From Solen grandis (lineage: Eukaryota; Mollusca; Bivalvia; Adapedonta; Solenidae), in contig CM037778.1 in NCBI GenBank assembly GCA_021229015.1, forward strand, positions 13,731,294-13,795,293: 64,000 bases of DNA, in the 5' to 3' direction. Within the stretch, counting starts at the first letter, position 1. The number at the start of each line of letters is the position of its first letter. Both the position numbers and the translations under genes were made by a program. Shown here in pieces: positions 24,024-34,980 of this stretch. A model generated the notes under the pieces. That model did no database searches, was not told the origin of the DNA, and saw only the letters and a program-made list of their open reading frames with translations.

Positions 24024-27020
24024 CATGCCCTTGAAGCAAATTTCACTATATTTATTATTGAGTCTTTTTTGGACCTTTGACACTATCGCTTAGTATTTTC
24101 AAGATTGAGTAAAGAATAATAGTCGGATATAATATGATGTAAGTCCTGCTGGCATGTACACTGTAGTTGCGGTTAAAAAAATATAAACCATTAACTGGTC
24201 ATCTGCATTGGGTTAAAATTGCAGTAAATATATATATGACGAATAAACAGGAAGGTTACTGTTTTCTGATCATCAACATCAAAGCATTAAACGCACTATA
24301 AATAGAAAAACGGTAAACTGAATGATTTTATCTTATGTTTATCTGGGTGTTTTTAGTTGACAGACGGTAGCATACACACAGCATGGGCAAGATGGTTTTA
24401 TGAGCAGTGCATCTTTGGAATAGCAAATAACCTTCGAGGAAAATACTATATCAGGGTGTGTGTTTTTTTAATACCACCTGTCTAAGCAGACACTCTGTGT
24501 ACGATTCAGGAAAATTTGTTTTTAGTTGTTGTTGTTGTTGTTGTTGTTGTTGTTCAACTGTTTTGCAGCGTAACAGAAGAAAAACATCCAATGAGTGCCT
24601 AGTGCTTTTAGTCGCTGACTAACTATTCCGTAGCTACTCACAACTTACCGATCGAATTCGGCCTTTTTATGGAAAAATTACCTACCTACCCCATTGCGGC
24701 GTGTCGCTAGTTCTATTTGCGCTAGGTAAATTCCAAACAAAAACGCAACACTTGTTTCCATGAATGAGTCACAAATCTTAAAATATTCACGTATTTGATT
24801 ACTCTAGTAAAGATCCATTACATGAGAACGTAATATGATGATTTTATTTTATTTTATTATTCATTTTTATTTAAATAAGGACATTTTTTTCCAACATCAT
24901 ATCAATTTACTTGCCACCCCAACCAATTTCAAAGATGTAAACTTTATAATAATTAATAAGGTACTTGGATTAACAGCCCAACGACAGTTTTTAGGAATAT
25001 TGCTTACAATAATTCTAATATAAATATAGATAATTCTAGTAAATATGAATGAAACACTGTTAACAAAACTTGAGAAAAAAAATGTATTGTCTTATCATAT
25101 GTGAGTGACTCATGTATCACCAGTTAAAGATTGATATTGTTGTTAAATAACGTAATTTGCTATCACTTCTCTTAAAAAAACATTGCACACTACAATAAAT
25201 ATCGAATCAAATATTAAAATTTAATGCTGATATTTTTTAAGGGGGGGGGGTGAATTTTGTTTGATTTTTTTTTTTTGGGGGGGGGGGGGTATTATGTGTG
25301 AATCTCAGTTGCAGCACCAAAACCTCAATCTGATACTATCAACACCGACCAAGAAGATATGATGGCCTAACTAACGCCACATTTCTTTCATAAGCGAACT
25401 AAAAAAGAAACCCTGGGTTTAGATTGTTTTAGGAAGAGAGGGAAAATCTAATAAGAAGTTTTAAGAATGGAGATTGAATTTGGGGTGCTTGTAATTCCAT
25501 GGATATATGAAGCAAAAACAAATGAATTAAAAAAATACTGTAGAGACTAGAAAGAAGCAATGTTTTAACTATCTTAAATTGGAGATTAAATATTTACGAG
25601 AATCTAATGGTCTCTATCAAAAGTGAACGTAAATCGAGAAGATAAACTTGTAATAGTATTTTCAGAAACCACTAATTGTGTTTGTCGATTCATTTTTTCC
25701 AATAAACTATTTTTCATAATGTCAAACATGTACATTTATCAATAAAACTCATCATTTCCGCGTATGAATACAAGCCTATTAACCAGAATTAAAATGATTT
25801 CGGTAAAGGTTAACTGCGAATCAAAATCGGTTCGGTTCATAAACACTTATACAGTATGTGAAAAACAAAAAAAAAGCAGCACTAAACGACTTTGTTATTC
25901 CATGTCCCATCCTAATTGAGAAATTTCTCAATAATGACAATTGTTAATGTATATGTGTGCGCGTGTGTATGTGGCAAAGGCGTCGACACGTCAAGACCTT
26001 ACTTAGATATTCGAATGCAGATGCCCTTGATTCTGAAAAATGCCTTTATATATGTTCATATATAAGTTGGCTTTTTCGAATTTTCACATTTTAGAAATTT
26101 AAAGATACACTTGTTTTTACCAAAAGATGTATTTCATTGGCTTGACAAGTCAACAAGATGTCAATTCAGAACAAGTTATTCGTAATCTGCATTGTATGCG
26201 TGATAGTTAATGAATACGAATCTATATATTCGTTACAACTTCTGAGTTATTTGGAGAAACAAAGTAGATGTTGCAGACAAATGCAAGTAAAATCGAGATA
26301 AACAGGCATGATTTACAATCAATTATGAAAACTAATGCAGAAGACGCGTCAATAAAAGCATGCAACATAAATTATGCATGACGTTTCAAACTTTCATATT
26401 TCAATTAAATATGACAATATTTAGTATATACGAGAGACGTGGCATTTATGGTATTACAATTAATATTCTGCTTAGTTATAAATTAAATAGAATATGTTTA
26501 GAAGTTCAGTTGCTGATAAGTCGCATTTTTTATCCAAACGAATTACACACTTCACAGATATACGTTTTGAATTTGATTTTGTTGCGCATATGTAATAAGT
26601 AAAAGATCCAAGATGCCCAAAATTACACAATGACTTTAATCTTTTTGATTTGCATGAATTTTAATTGACTTGAATGTTGATTCCTTATCTTAACGTGTTT
26701 CAGTTTCAAATATTTGAAGATTCTGCCTGCTTTTAAGGGGTACATAATGTATACCGTATCTCATTGAATATATGCAGACGTATTATATATTACGGATCTC
26801 CCTAACAATAATAAGCTCAAAAAAGCAGGTATCATACATCAATAGCTTTGTTTCGGTAAGTTGCGGACGGAAATACAAAATGAAAATGTTAGGTAACAAT
26901 ACTTAATATCCGAAGACAAATTCAAAAGGAAAATAGCACATCTTTGTAACCCTCAAAGCAATATCTCTTTATCGTATAATATTTGACCACGTTTCATACT
27001 AAAATATTCTAAACAACATC
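24024..27020. other. AT-rich non-coding stretch up to the gap
   Basis: Contains a (GTT)n microsatellite (24525-24554) and two poly-G runs (25242-25250 and about 25277-25288). No exon or transposon ends recognised. Confidence 0.5.
24525..24554. repeat. (GTT)n microsatellite
   Basis: About ten copies of the trinucleotide GTT. Confidence 0.95.
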
Positions 27021-27120
27021 NNNNNNNNNNNNNNNNNNNNNNNNNNNNNNNNNNNNNNNNNNNNNNNNNNNNNNNNNNNNNNNNNNNNNNNNNNNNNNNN
27101 NNNNNNNNNNNNNNNNNNNN
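27021..27120. other. assembly gap (100 N)
   Basis: Exactly 100 N, the usual placeholder for a gap of unknown size. It abuts the 161-bp tandem repeat that follows, a likely cause of the break. Confidence 1.
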
Positions 27121-27560
27121 AATGACTCAGAGAATTGGTATAAACATTGTATAAAGTTTGAAGATGATTGCTCAAAAGATGAAGATGCTAGAGTGTCAAC
27201 AAAGTGAAATCTGGCATTTTTTTTATATTAAAAGGGGCTAAACTCATGACCTAATTGACTGATCTCAGCCATAATCGAACTCAATCGAGACATTATGGTC
27301 ATAAACATTGTCATAAAGTTTGAAGATGATTGCTCAAAAGATGAAGATGCTAGAGTGTCAACAAAGTGAAATCTGGCATTCTTTTATATTAAGAGGGGCA
27401 TAACTCCTGACCTAATAAACTGATCTCAGCCATAATCGAACTCAATCGAAACATTTTGGTCATAAACATTGTCATAAAGATTGAAGATGGTTGCTCAAAA
27501 GATGAAGATGCTAGAGTGTAAACAAAGTGAAATCTGGGATATTTTGAATATTAAAAGAGC
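27121..27560 (+). repeat. 161-bp tandem repeat (body D), truncated by the gap
   Basis: About three units. ATAAAG(T/A)TTGAAGATG recurs at 27152, 27313 and 27474, giving a period of 161-162 bp. Each unit carries AAGATGAAGATGCTAGAGTG and GGGGC(A/T)(A/T)AACTC. The same units form the body of the family-1 elements at 41950-42899 and 62626-63247. Confidence 0.9.
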
Positions 27561-27735
27561 ACAACTGATAACTCGAGACAATCCCTGCTTTATGCACTTC
27601 TATCCATTATAGTAATTACATTGATCAAGATCCATTCAGAAACTTAGAAGTTGCATTCTCCAGTTAATATGCTATAGAGACCAAGTTTTGAAAGGCATAA
27701 CTATTGCAAAAATTGCTGAACCCAAAAATCTCTGC
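27561..27735 (+). repeat. body-E repeat, left part of interrupted target
   Basis: Resembles the repeat at 37651-37893 and 44087-44530 (CTCTGCTT...TGCACATCTA, ACATTGACCAAGTTTTG). It breaks at CTCTGC before the TTAA element and resumes after it at TGCACATCTTC (29598). Confidence 0.7.
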
Positions 27736-27988
27736 TTAAAGGAATACGCTCGGCTAAAATGAAAATTTAACCATCAATAAACCTTTTAGTGTAGATCACT
27801 TTGACATGACTTTCATTTTTATACACGCTATATTTGTGAAGATATAGCTGTTTAAAGTTTGTGATTTCGATCGGCTATGGCCGCAGCCATCTTTGTTCAT
27901 GTTTACCTTTCTGTGACGTCACAAATACCCATTGAACCATATCCCGATCGATGAGTGCGATTAATAGGGGTTGTGATAAAAGCATTAA

Positions 27989-28133
27989 AGGAATACGCTC
28001 GGCTGATTACAACTAAGTTTCAATTGAAAGATATTGATGTAAATAAAACAATTAAATTTCTCATTTCATTGAATCAATCGTAATAAGAAAGAAATTGTAA
28101 GTTAAAGACGTCTATTTAAACCAATTTGCTCCG
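27989..28133 (+). repeat. 145-bp left inverted repeat
   Basis: AGGAATACGCTCGGCTGATT to CCAATTTGCTCCG. It pairs with 29449-29593 with roughly ten mismatches and no gaps. Confidence 0.9.
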
Positions 28134-28897
28134 CGATATTTTTTATTTCTATAATACATCTTTGTCATTTTTACCGTGAAATGCTTGCAACTGCGGTTAT
28201 TGAAAAGTTGTGTGGTGTTAAACTGATTGGATAAGAAATCACTGGCAAGCCTTTGTAACAGAATAAGCGTCATATAAAATCGCACCTCAGGGCCATAAAG
28301 TGCGGCCATAAAACGAAGCGTGCGACCGAGTCACCATGTCAACAGACAATTGATGTGCACGTTTTACTGAAACGGACATGTAGAGTATAATCATCACCAC
28401 AAACATACTAAATGCATTATATAAATATGAAAGAAAAGTGTTGAATCCACGTTTTATATTATAATAATCTATATTATGCTATTTTACGGAAAAAGTCTGT
28501 TTAAATAAATATATATAAGTAAAAGTATCGTATCGCAATGAGCTCATGTTATTGTGATATACAGAAAGTAGTTAGCATAATTTACATTATTTTGCTAAAT
28601 TGCGAGCAATTAGGTGTGTTAATCATAATTACAACACGGTGTCCCTTTGATTCGTCTCTATAGTATTTCACAGTTACCGTCATTGCAATTAGATTTCTAC
28701 TTACATGATACCGCCCCTTTTATATATTTATATGTTTGATTAAAAAACTGTTTAAAAATTGTAATGATTTGCGCAATTAAAATAGCGATGTTTGTGAGAA
28801 TGTGCATAAATGATTGCGTGACAAGGGGTATTGACTTTAGTTATGGTTCGATCACTATAGCAGGAAGTTTAATAAAGTTTTTGAAATATATCTTAAA

Positions 28898-29233
28898 ATG
28901 GAGTGTATAGTTCCTTACGACTTTGAGCCCGAATATACTCAGGAAGAGCTGCAACTGCTTCAAGACAATAACGTACGGGAGGAGGAATATTTATGTGCTG
29001 AGGACTTTTGTCTGTGTGATAACTGTGTTATGATGCCACCCAATATGGATAATGTATGTTGCAAATCGAGTGACTTGGTTGTTGGAAATTTAGATGAACT
29101 TACGTGCATTACGAACCATACGGACTTTCACACCTTAGTTCTGAATGATTCTGTTTTAGAAGTTGCATTCATTACCATTCTGGCATACAAAGGTCATAGG
29201 ACGAGGGCTCCAGACTCTCTCACTCACGAGTAA
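28898..29233 (+). CDS. P2X7-like C-terminal cysteine-rich domain protein (partial or single-exon)
   Basis: The protein has 111 residues from ATG 28898. The signature is EDFCLCDNCVMMPP...VCCKSS (residues about 36-58) followed by ELTCITNHTDFHTLVLN and VLEVAFITI. This matches the layout of the P2X7 receptor intracellular domain (WCxCGxC-x2-MPT-x-E-x2-CC, then CIT-hydrophobic-L-x3-VL), a domain that is expanded in invertebrates and often not attached to a channel. The usual end of the domain (basic, Trp-rich RYTAYRQF-like part) is missing. Either splicing at the donor GTAAGA (29230) supplies it, or the gene is truncated; an AATAAA at 29240, seven bases after the stop, favours an early end. No membrane segment is seen, so it would be soluble. 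It lies wholly between the 145-bp inverted repeats, so it moved with the element. Family call about 75%; function unknown. Confidence 0.7.
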   Translation: MECIVPYDFEPEYTQEELQLLQDNNVREEEYLCAEDFCLCDNCVMMPPNMDNVCCKSSDLVVGNLDELTCITNHTDFHTLVLNDSVLEVAFITILAYKGHRTRAPDSLTHE

Positions 29234-29239
29234 GAAAAC

Positions 29240-29245
29240 AATAAA
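29240..29245 (+). promoter_or_regulatory. possible polyadenylation signal
   Basis: AATAAA seven bases after the stop of the P2X7-C-like frame. It competes with a splice donor reading of GTAAGA at 29230. Confidence 0.35.
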
Positions 29246-29448
29246 ATGATCATAGTTTAATCTTTTAGTAATATATTTTCATCATATTCAAATAATAAAC
29301 ATTTTTCAAACAATTTCTCCACAACACACGTAATTCCCTTCTATATTTCAATGTATGTACGCAACCGGAAGTGTGTCTGTGACGTCACGATTGTTGAAAA
29401 AAAGTCTCGCGAGACCACGAGACGTAAACAATGTCTGCGCCCATGTCT

Positions 29449-29593
29449 CGGAGCAAATTGGTGTAAATAGACGTCTTTAACTTGCAATTTCTTTCTTATT
29501 ACGATTGATTCAATGAAATGAGTAATTAAATTGGTTTATTTACATCAATATCTTTCAATTAAAACCTAGTTGTTATCAGCCGAGCGTATTCCT
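29449..29593 (-). repeat. 145-bp right inverted repeat
   Basis: Reverse complement partner of 27989-28133, followed by TTAA. Confidence 0.9.
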
Positions 29594-29597
29594 TTAA

Positions 29598-30024
29598 TGC
29601 ACATCTTCTCATTTTATTTATAACATTGACCAAGTTTTGTAAATATCCATTCAAAAACTCAACAAGAGTGCCAGTGATGCCACAATATATGCCGTCCCAA
29701 AATATAAAGATCAAGAGGGGTCTTTTAAGTATTGCTTTTCACATTTCTGTAAGCATAAGCTCATAATGAAGTCTGTAAGACCAATTAATTTAGCTGAACA
29801 GAGATAGAACCCTAAAAATGCTTCCAATATGAAAGTAGGTCAAATAGCAGTATCAATATGAATCCTTTTTTCTTTCTCCACATAACATCACTGTACCAGA
29901 AAATCCCTGTTTTTTTAATTTTTTTTTTTAAAGCGGCATCTTGGTTTTCGCTTTTAACTTGACTAGTAAGAGTACTGGTTTCAACTGCAGACATAATTGA
30001 TTGATATTAACTTTATTCGAATAT
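29598..30024 (+). repeat. body-E remainder and 5' end of a family-4 element
   Basis: Body E resumes at 29598 (TGCACATCTTC, ACATTGACCAAGTTTTG). At 29663 a new element starts, CAAGAGTGCCAGTGATGCCA followed by ATATATGCCGTCC. This is the CAAGAG-plus-hairpin start, and its GCCG-rich subterminal text is the inverse of the family-4 end at 44534-44561 (GGCGGCGTATAA). What follows to 30024 is unique, with no gene. Confidence 0.6.
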
Positions 30025-32170
30025 TTTTGTAAATTGATCAAATGAAGTCAGATCTTCAAAAACTAAACATCATTAGAACGATCTCTTCACGAACTAAAAC
30101 TTTTATTAATATACCTTCTTTAATATATTTCTAGATTTGAAGCTATTTTGTGCCAATAAAAATAAAAATAATGAAGATTGAACAAAAATAAAGCAGGAGC
30201 TGCAAAATAGAAGAACCATATGAATTTTCAATTGTTTGATAAAAGGATCAAACTTTGGACTGTGGTAATTTGATCAAATAAGTCCGATCTTCAAAAACTA
30301 AACACCAATGGAAAATCTCTTACAAACTAAAACTATTATTCATATACTTTCTGTAAAATATTTTTAGATTTGAAGCTATTTTGTGCCGATAAAAATAATA
30401 ATAATCGATATTATGACCTTGACCGTTGCATATTTTCATCGTTATTTACTATGAGTTTATTTGTATTATTTAAATGCATAAACAGTGAAAACATGATCAA
30501 GATTGAACAAAAAAAAAAAACATTGTTTGATAAAAGGATCAAACTTTGGACTGAAGTAATTTGATCAAATGAAGTCCGATCTTCCAAAACTAAACACCAA
30601 TGGAAAGATCTCTTTAAAGACTAAAACTTTTGTTCATATACTTTTATAAAATATTTTTAGATTTGGGGCTATTTTATGCCGATAAAAATAATAATAATTG
30701 GTATATGACCTTGACCTTTGCATATGATGCTTGATTTTTTTTCTATGATTTTTTTTTGTTTTATAAAAATGCATAAACAGTGAAATAATGATGAAGATTG
30801 AACAAAAAGTAAAGTCAGGAGCAGCAAAAAAGAGGAAACATATGGATATACAATTGTTTGATCAGAGGATCAAACTTTGGACTGTGGTCATTTGATCAAA
30901 TGAAGTTCGATCTTCAAAACCTAAACACCAATGGAAAGATCCCTTTACATACTACAACTTTTGTTTATATACTTTCTATAAAATATTTTTAGATTTGGAG
31001 CTATTTTATGCCGATAAAAATAATTATAATTGGTATATGACCTTGACTTTTGCATATGATGCTTGATTTTTTTTCTATGATTTTTTTTTGTTTTATAAAA
31101 ATGCATAAACAGTGAAATAATGATGAAGATTGAACAAAAAGTAAAGTCAGGAGCAGCAAAAAAGAGGAAACATATGGATATACAATTGTTTGATAAAAGG
31201 ATCAAACTTTGGACTGTGGTAGTTTGATTAAATGAAGTCCGATCTTCAAAAACTAAACACCAATGGAAAGATCTCTTCACAAACTAAAACTTTTGTTCAT
31301 ATAATTTCTATAAAATATTTTTAGATTTGAAGCTATTTTGTGCCGATAAAAATAACAATAATTGGTATATGACCTTGACCTTTGCATATTTTCATCGTTA
31401 TTTACTGTGAGTTTGTTTGTATTATTTAAATGCATAAACAGTGAAAACATGATGAAGATTGAACAAAAAATAAAGTTAGGAGCTGCAAAAAAAAAGAGGA
31501 AACATACGGATTTACACTTGTTTGATAAAAGGATCAAACTTTGGACTGTGGTAGTTTGATCAAATGAAGTCCGATCTTCAAAAATCAAAAACTAAACACC
31601 AATGGAAAGATCTCTTCACAAACTAAAACTTTTGTTCATATACTTTCTATAAAATATTTGTAGATTGAGAGCTATTTTATGCCGATAAAAATAACAATAA
31701 TTGGTATATGACCTTGACCTTTGCATATCTTCGCTGTTTTTTTTCTATGATTTTATTTGTATAATAAAAATGCATAAACAGTGAAATAATGATGAAGATT
31801 GAACAAAAAATAAAGTTAGGAGCTGCAAAAAAAAGAGGAAACATACGGATTTACACTTGTTTGATAAAAGGATCAAACTTTGGACTGTGGTAGTTTGATC
31901 AAATGAAGTCCGATCTTCAAAAATCAAAAACTAAACACCAATGGAAAGATCTCTTCACAAACTAAAACTTTTGTTCATATACTTTCTATAAAATATTTGT
32001 AGATTGAGAGCTATTTTATGCCGATAAAAATAACAATAATTGGTATATGACCTTGACCTTTGCATATCTTCGCTGTTTTTTTTCTATGATTTTATTTGTA
32101 TAATAAAAATGCATAAACAGTGAAATAATGATGAAGATTGAACAAAAAATAAAGTCAGGAGCTGCAAATA
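30025..32170 (+). repeat. satellite-like tandem array, about 332-bp unit
   Basis: About seven units. (A)GTCCGATCTTCAAAA recurs at 30046, 30281, 30573, 30904, 31236, 31568 and 31917, giving spacings of 235, 292, 331, 332, 332 and 349. Each unit carries ACACCAATGGAAAGATCTC, TATGACCTTGACCTTTGCAT, AATGCATAAACAGTGAAA and GGATCAAACTTTGGACTG. The last units are almost identical, so the array grew recently from its right side. The minus-strand open frames over it are repeat translations. Confidence 0.92.
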
Positions 32171-32702
32171 ACCTTAAAAGTCATGCTTTTAAAATGTTGA
32201 TTTTTCGAAAAAAATTGGTTAAGTTTGACCGCGTACTGTGAACAAACCATGCATTTCCCGAATTCGCCACCCTATATATTTTGTGCGTATATTTTCTTGC
32301 GAATCATATGCAACAAACAAAATTCTCCTATCTCATCTCTGAATAAAATGGGTAGGTTTTTGGTAGACCTACCCTTATTTCACAGTTTTTGCGAGATTCG
32401 AACTTTCAACCTCCTGTAGCACGGAAGTTTAATACACGCAAATTTTTGGAACCTATCATATTTTATTGGGCTATTTACAAGGAACATTATGTCAAAACCG
32501 CATTTGAATCGGACTTCAAATAATTGAGATATTGCTTATTAAACATTTTCATATAAAACGCCCCCTGGCGGGAAAATCAAAGCAAAAATGAAAATTATCT
32601 CGACGTTAGGATCATCTTCAAGGACGTGATTATTACTGAAAAAAGTTTCATAGATGTGGCTTTTCTCACCTCGGAGCTATGCCGTTCACAAAAAAGGGTT
32701 AG

Positions 32703-32743
<41 letters not shown>

Positions 32744-33400
32744 AACAGAAGAACAATAGGTTTTCGCAAGCGATGCGAAAACCTAAAAAAAAAATAAAAC
32801 AGAAGAAGAACAATAGGTTTTCGCACTGCGAGGTGCGAAAACCTAAAAAAAACATAATACAAGTTTGGAGAAAGCCGTAATGACAAAGGCAATATGCTTA
32901 TCGGTCCTGGTGTACACAATTGCATCCTAAAATGCACCTCATTCTCTCCAATACGCATCGCAATTCACCTTTCAACACGGGCACTCTTTCCTGCGTAGGA
33001 ACGTCCGGATAGAGGGTAACCAACCCAATAACCGCCTTCTTTTCTTACTTCAAATTGCTAGATATTCGTGTACAAGCCCATATCCGAAAAACATGAATAT
33101 CTTCCATGTTTGTTGACGGAACCACTTGAAGTTTTCAGGACATTTTGCGCACCGTAGGCTACGGCATTCGTGCAAAGCTCAACTTCATACATTGACTTGC
33201 CGATTTTATATGAATTTTTTAATAATTCTTGCTTAAGTATGCATGACGTCATAATCACGTGACCAAACAAATAATCCTTGAAGTATACATCACTTCACTT
33301 TACAGCGTGTTAATCCTGAGAAAATCATAATGTTTGACTCAAAGTTCATGAAACTACAGCGTTTCAATTTCGTTAAAAGTACACTTTTCGTTTTCCTGCC
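32171..33400 (+). repeat. mixed repeat block with poly-A and paired hairpins
   Basis: Contains GCCCCCTGGCGGG near 32562 and a pure A run (32703-32742). Two hairpins follow: AGGTTTTCGCAAGCGATGCG at 32759 and AGGTTTTCGCACTGCGAGG at 32815, each closing with TGCGAAAACCTAA. The sequence around 32681-32700 (GCCGTTCACAAAAAAGGGTT) is the intact version of the target hit at 34981. No gene. Confidence 0.7.
32815..32847 (+). repeat. family-3 terminal hairpin
   Basis: AGGTTTTCGCA - CTGCGAGG - TGCGAAAACCT, ending in AAA. Also at 32759-32787 and 37620-37651. By position and form it matches the 3' hairpins of the other families. Confidence 0.75.
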
Positions 33401-34980
33401 ATAACTCAACCGATTCAACCCCGATCTTCAAAAACTTAACACCACTGGAAAGAGCTCTTGAAGAACTAAAACTTTTGTTCATATACTCTCAGTGAAATAG
33501 TTTTAGGTTTGGAGCTATTTTTCACCGAATATAAACACAATAATCGTAATATGACCTTGACCTTTGCATTTATTTTTTAACTTTTTAATTGTGAGGCCCT
33601 TTTAAACATAACAATACATATCTCGTGAAAATTTCATAAAGAATGAACCAAAAATAAAGTCAGGAGCGACAAAAAACATGTTATTAAAATTTAAATTTTT
33701 CCTAAAATTTAGTGAAGTTTGGCCGTTTCTAGAGGACAAACCATGCATTTCTTAAATTCGCCACCCCATATATATTGTGCGTATATGTCTTGCAAATCAT
33801 TTGCAGCAAACAGAATTCTTCTATCTGATCTTTAACAAAAATGGATAGGTTTTTCGTAGACCTACCCTCATCTGCACAGTTTTTTGCAGGGTTCGAACTT
33901 TCAACCTTCCGTTAGTAGCTCAAATAGTTTCAGCCACTCATACCTAGAAACTATCATATTTTATTAGGCTATCAACAAGGAACATAATGCAACAAACCGC
34001 ATTGGATCAGACTTTAACTGTTTGAGTTATAAGTAGAAGAGTGCTTTCAAGCTAAACGCCCCCTAGCGGCAAACTGAGAAACAAAATTGATTAAAATTTT
34101 ACAATTAGGTACCTAGCAATGCAGCAAATAGTTCAATCAAGTACACAAGTCGCACTAATCGAACATTCTATTCCTAATATATCACAATTTGAAGCATAAA
34201 AACTGATTTACAATTATTCCAAAAAAGGATCAAACTTTGGACTGCCGTAAAATGACCAAATTAAGTCTGATCTTCAAAAACTTAACATCACTGGAAATAG
34301 CTCTTGAAGAACTAAAACTTTTGTTCATATACTCTGAAAGAAATATTTTTAGTTTTGGAGCTATTTGGGGCCGAATAAAAACACAATAATCGTAATATGA
34401 CCTTGAACTTTTCATTAATTTTTTAACTTTTTAATTGTGATCCCCTTTCAGACATAACAATACATAACTTGTGAAAATTTCATGAAGAATGAACCAAAAA
34501 GAAAGTCAGAAACGACAAAAGACATGTTTTTGAAACTTTAACTTTTCCTAAAATTTAGTGAAGTTTGACCGTTTCCAGAGGACAAACCATGCATTTCTTA
34601 AATTCGCCACCCCATATATTTTGTGCGTATATGTCTTGCAAATCATTTGCAGCAAACAGAATTCTTCTATCTGATCTTTAACAAGCAAGGTTCGAACATT
34701 CAACCTTCTGTAGCTCAAATACTTTCAGCGACACGTACCCTATTATATTTTATTTGGCTATCAACAAGGAACAGAAAGCAAAAAACCACATTTGAATCGG
34801 ACCTCAAATAATTGAGTTAATAGCCATTGATAAATTTCATGCGAAACGCCCCCTCGCGGGAAAAGTAAGACATAAGTGAAAATTTTCTCAACGTTAGGAT
34901 CATCTTCAAATACGTGGTAAAAACTGATTAAAATTACATAAATGTGGCTTTTCTGATCACGGAGATTTGCCGTTAACAAA
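33401..34980 (+). repeat. two diverged long repeat units, about 845 bp each
   Basis: CGATCTTCAAAAACTTAACA starts a unit near 33422 and TGATCTTCAAAAACTTAACA starts one near 34268. Both contain ATGACCTTGA, the AATTCGCCACCCCATATAT and GCATTTCTTAAATTCGCCAC motifs, and a GCCCCCTAGCGGC or GCCCCCTCGCGGG box. They are distant relatives of the 332-bp satellite units. No gene. Confidence 0.8.

Larger units (their letters stand above)
27740..29593. mobile_element. TTAA-flanked DNA element carrying a P2X7-C-like reading frame
   Basis: TTAA lies at 27736-27739 and 29594-29597, directly next to AGGAATACGCTCGGCT at the left and its reverse complement at the right. Removing the element rejoins the flanking body-E repeat (CTCTGC-TTAA-TGCACATCTTC), matching the uninterrupted copy near 37670. 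A second left end (TTAA plus AGGAATACGCTCGGCTGA) lies at 27985. From there two inverted repeats of exactly 145 bp (27989-28133 and 29449-29593) align without gaps. The left end is therefore doubled, by internal duplication or by one copy landing in another. TTAA duplication points to piggyBac or Kolobok. No transposase was found. Confidence 0.8.

Noticed and set aside
28112..28309. Minus-strand 65-codon open frame inside the TTAA element, ending in the left inverted repeat
   Set aside because: Composition is protein-like (SNQFNTTQLFNNRSCKHF), but no domain is recognised and its last codons are simply the inverted repeat. Kept only as a possibility.
30945..31927. Several minus-strand frames of 60-111 codons that resemble each other
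   Set aside because: Mutual similarity comes from the 332-bp tandem array, not from a gene family.
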